From assembly GCA_045604285.1 (NCBI GenBank), contig JAZUNS010000143.1, forward strand, positions 1 to 5,613: DNA of 5,613 nucleotides, written 5' to 3'. Within the stretch, counting starts at the first letter, position 1. Each line of letters begins with the position of its first letter. Source of the stretch: SIG636 sp045604285. GTDB taxonomy: Bacteria > Bacillota > Clostridia > Oscillospirales > CAG-382. Under the pieces are notes generated by a model that did no database searches, had not been told where the DNA came from, and saw nothing but the letters and a program-made list of their open reading frames with translations. Below, piece after piece: positions 5,014 to 5,613 of the stretch. The translations under genes and the position numbers were made by a program.

Positions 5014-5373
5014 ATGGCAAGAGTAAAAGGCGCGTTGATGACTCGCAAAAGAAGAAATAAGATCCTCAAGTTAGCTAAGGGCTATTGGGGTAGTAAGAGT
5101 AAGCACTTCAAGATGGCTAAACAGGCCGTTATGTAGAGCCGTAACTATCCATTTGGGGCCAGAAAGGACAAGAAGAGAGACTTTAGAAAGCTTTGGATAA
5201 CCAGAATCTCCGCACAGTGCAAGGTTGAAGGTATCAACTATTCTACCTTCATTAACGGTCTTAAGAAGGCCGGCGTTGAGCTTAACAGAAAGATGCTTTC
5301 CGAAATCGCTATTGCTGACAAGGCTGCTTTCGCATCCCTTGTTGATACAGCAAAAAAAGCTTTGGATAAATAA
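5014..5373 (+). pseudogene. rplT: 50S ribosomal protein L20 (bL20), interrupted by in-frame TAG at codon 41
   Basis: L20 binds 23S rRNA early in large-subunit assembly and, in Firmicutes, represses its own operon. From ATG 5014 (GGGAGG at 4999-5004) the frame reads MARVKGALMTRKRRNKILKL and on to codon 40, giving AKQAVM. It then meets TAG at 5134-5136 and continues in the same frame as SRNY, DKKRDFRKLWITRI (53-66) and GLKKAGVELNRKML to tandem TAA codons at 5371-5376. Counting the TAG as one residue, the length is 119, identical to B. subtilis L20, whose residue 41 is lysine in VMKS. An AAG-to-TAG change is a single base. There is no frameshift and no nearby restart codon, so as written only a 40-residue N-terminal fragment would be made without readthrough. 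Sequence error, nonsense mutation with suppression or another rplT copy, and recoding are possible. Typed as pseudogene because the frame is formally broken; the rest shows no decay apart from residues 46-49. Confidence 0.9.
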
Positions 5374-5383
5374 TAAAAAGGCG

Positions 5384-5412
5384 TTGACATTTGTCGATAC
5401 TTCTGTTATAAT
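5384..5412 (+). promoter_or_regulatory. Consensus sigma-A promoter of rpsU
   Basis: TTGACA (5384-5389) and TATAAT (5407-5412) are both perfect and separated by 17 nt. It begins 8 nt after the tandem stop codons of rplT. No terminator separates them, so rpsU could also receive transcripts from the infC promoter. Confidence 0.92.
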
Positions 5413-5436
5413 ACCCAAGTAATTTTGAGGGATAGG

Positions 5437-5459
5437 CTCCCCGTTTTTCGGAGGGAGGG
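5437..5459 (+). promoter_or_regulatory. Hairpin masking the rpsU Shine-Dalgarno sequence
   Basis: CTCCCCG (5437-5443) pairs with CG (5449-5450) and GGGAG (5453-5457), with a TTTTT loop and a 2-nt GA bulge, giving seven base pairs. The right arm is part of GGAGGGAGGG (5450-5459), a double-strength Shine-Dalgarno sequence 8 nt before the rpsU ATG. The hairpin would occlude ribosome binding in a leader of about 50 nt. Confidence 0.55.
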
Positions 5460-5467
5460 AAATATAA

Positions 5468-5613
5468 ATGGCAGAGATTAAAGTTAAAGAAAACGAATCT
5501 ATAGACAGCGCACTTCGCAGATTCAAGAGAAGCTATCTCAGAAGTGGTGTTCAGGCAGAGCTTCGCAAGAGAGAGCATTATGAAAAGCCCAGCGTTAGAC
5601 GTAAGAAGAAGTC
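5468..5613 (+). CDS. rpsU: 30S ribosomal protein S21 (bS21), partial
   Basis: Forty-eight codons are present before the window ends: MAEIKVKENESIDSALRRFK (1-20), then a basic helix with RSGVQAELRKREHYEKPS and a lysine/arginine-rich tail. This matches bS21, normally about 57-58 residues, so about ten C-terminal residues lie outside the window. S21 sits on the 30S platform near the anti-Shine-Dalgarno end of 16S rRNA and assists initiation. It has its own consensus promoter and a strong, hairpin-covered ribosome binding site. In many Firmicutes rpsU is followed by a YqeY-like protein gene, which cannot be tested here. Confidence 0.97.
   Translation, partial: MAEIKVKENESIDSALRRFKRSYLRSGVQAELRKREHYEKPSVRRKKK

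Noticed and set aside
5137..5373. Separate re-initiated gene for the C-terminal part of L20
   Set aside because: There is no ATG, GTG or TTG in frame near the TAG and no ribosome binding site; the conserved segment begins almost immediately after the stop.

Overview
The window looks like a chromosomal segment from a member of the Bacillota, most likely an uncultured, gut-type Clostridia lineage. The evidence is the infC-rpmI-rplT operon with a Firmicutes-style structured leader, strong GGAGG-type ribosome binding sites, near-consensus sigma-A promoters, and a NusG domain II / Gx membrane-protein gene pair. I cannot place it below class from the sequence alone.

Layout. (1) 1-760, minus strand: two small, AT-rich P-loop (Walker A) kinase-like genes in tandem, the left one cut by the window edge, behind an extended -10 promoter. 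(2) 762-913: a dense array of short hairpins built around GTGAAG/CTTCAC words, with no gene. (3) 931-1096, minus strand: tRNA-Arg(CCU) with its own consensus promoter and an intrinsic terminator. (4) 1145-4022, plus strand: a tightly packed operon of aspartate kinase, a YigZ/IMPACT-family protein, a membrane-anchored NusG domain II protein and a Gx-type membrane protein. Its junctions are +1, -11 and -4 nt, so translational coupling is likely. (5) 4030-5373: a promoter 8 nt after the Gx stop codon, a roughly 160-nt structured leader with an apparent terminator/antiterminator switch, then infC (starting at a non-canonical AUC), rpmI and rplT. (6) 5384-5613: a consensus TTGACA-17-TATAAT promoter, a short leader whose hairpin covers the Shine-Dalgarno sequence, and rpsU, cut by the window end.

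The most striking observation is in rplT. The reading frame for ribosomal protein L20 is full length (119 codons) and well conserved, but codon 41, normally a lysine in the conserved VMKS segment, is TAG. TAG also terminates aspartate kinase and the YigZ-family gene at normal family lengths, so a genome-wide reassignment of TAG is not favoured. A sequence error, a real nonsense mutation with suppression or a second rplT copy, or local recoding are the alternatives.

Functionally, the right half is translation machinery (IF3, L35, L20, S21) with three layers of apparent RNA-level control: leader attenuation, the AUC start of infC, and SD occlusion at rpsU. The middle operon combines entry into the aspartate-family amino acid pathway with two membrane proteins whose homologues often sit near flavin/quinone redox genes. 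The left end looks like accessory DNA next to a tRNA gene.
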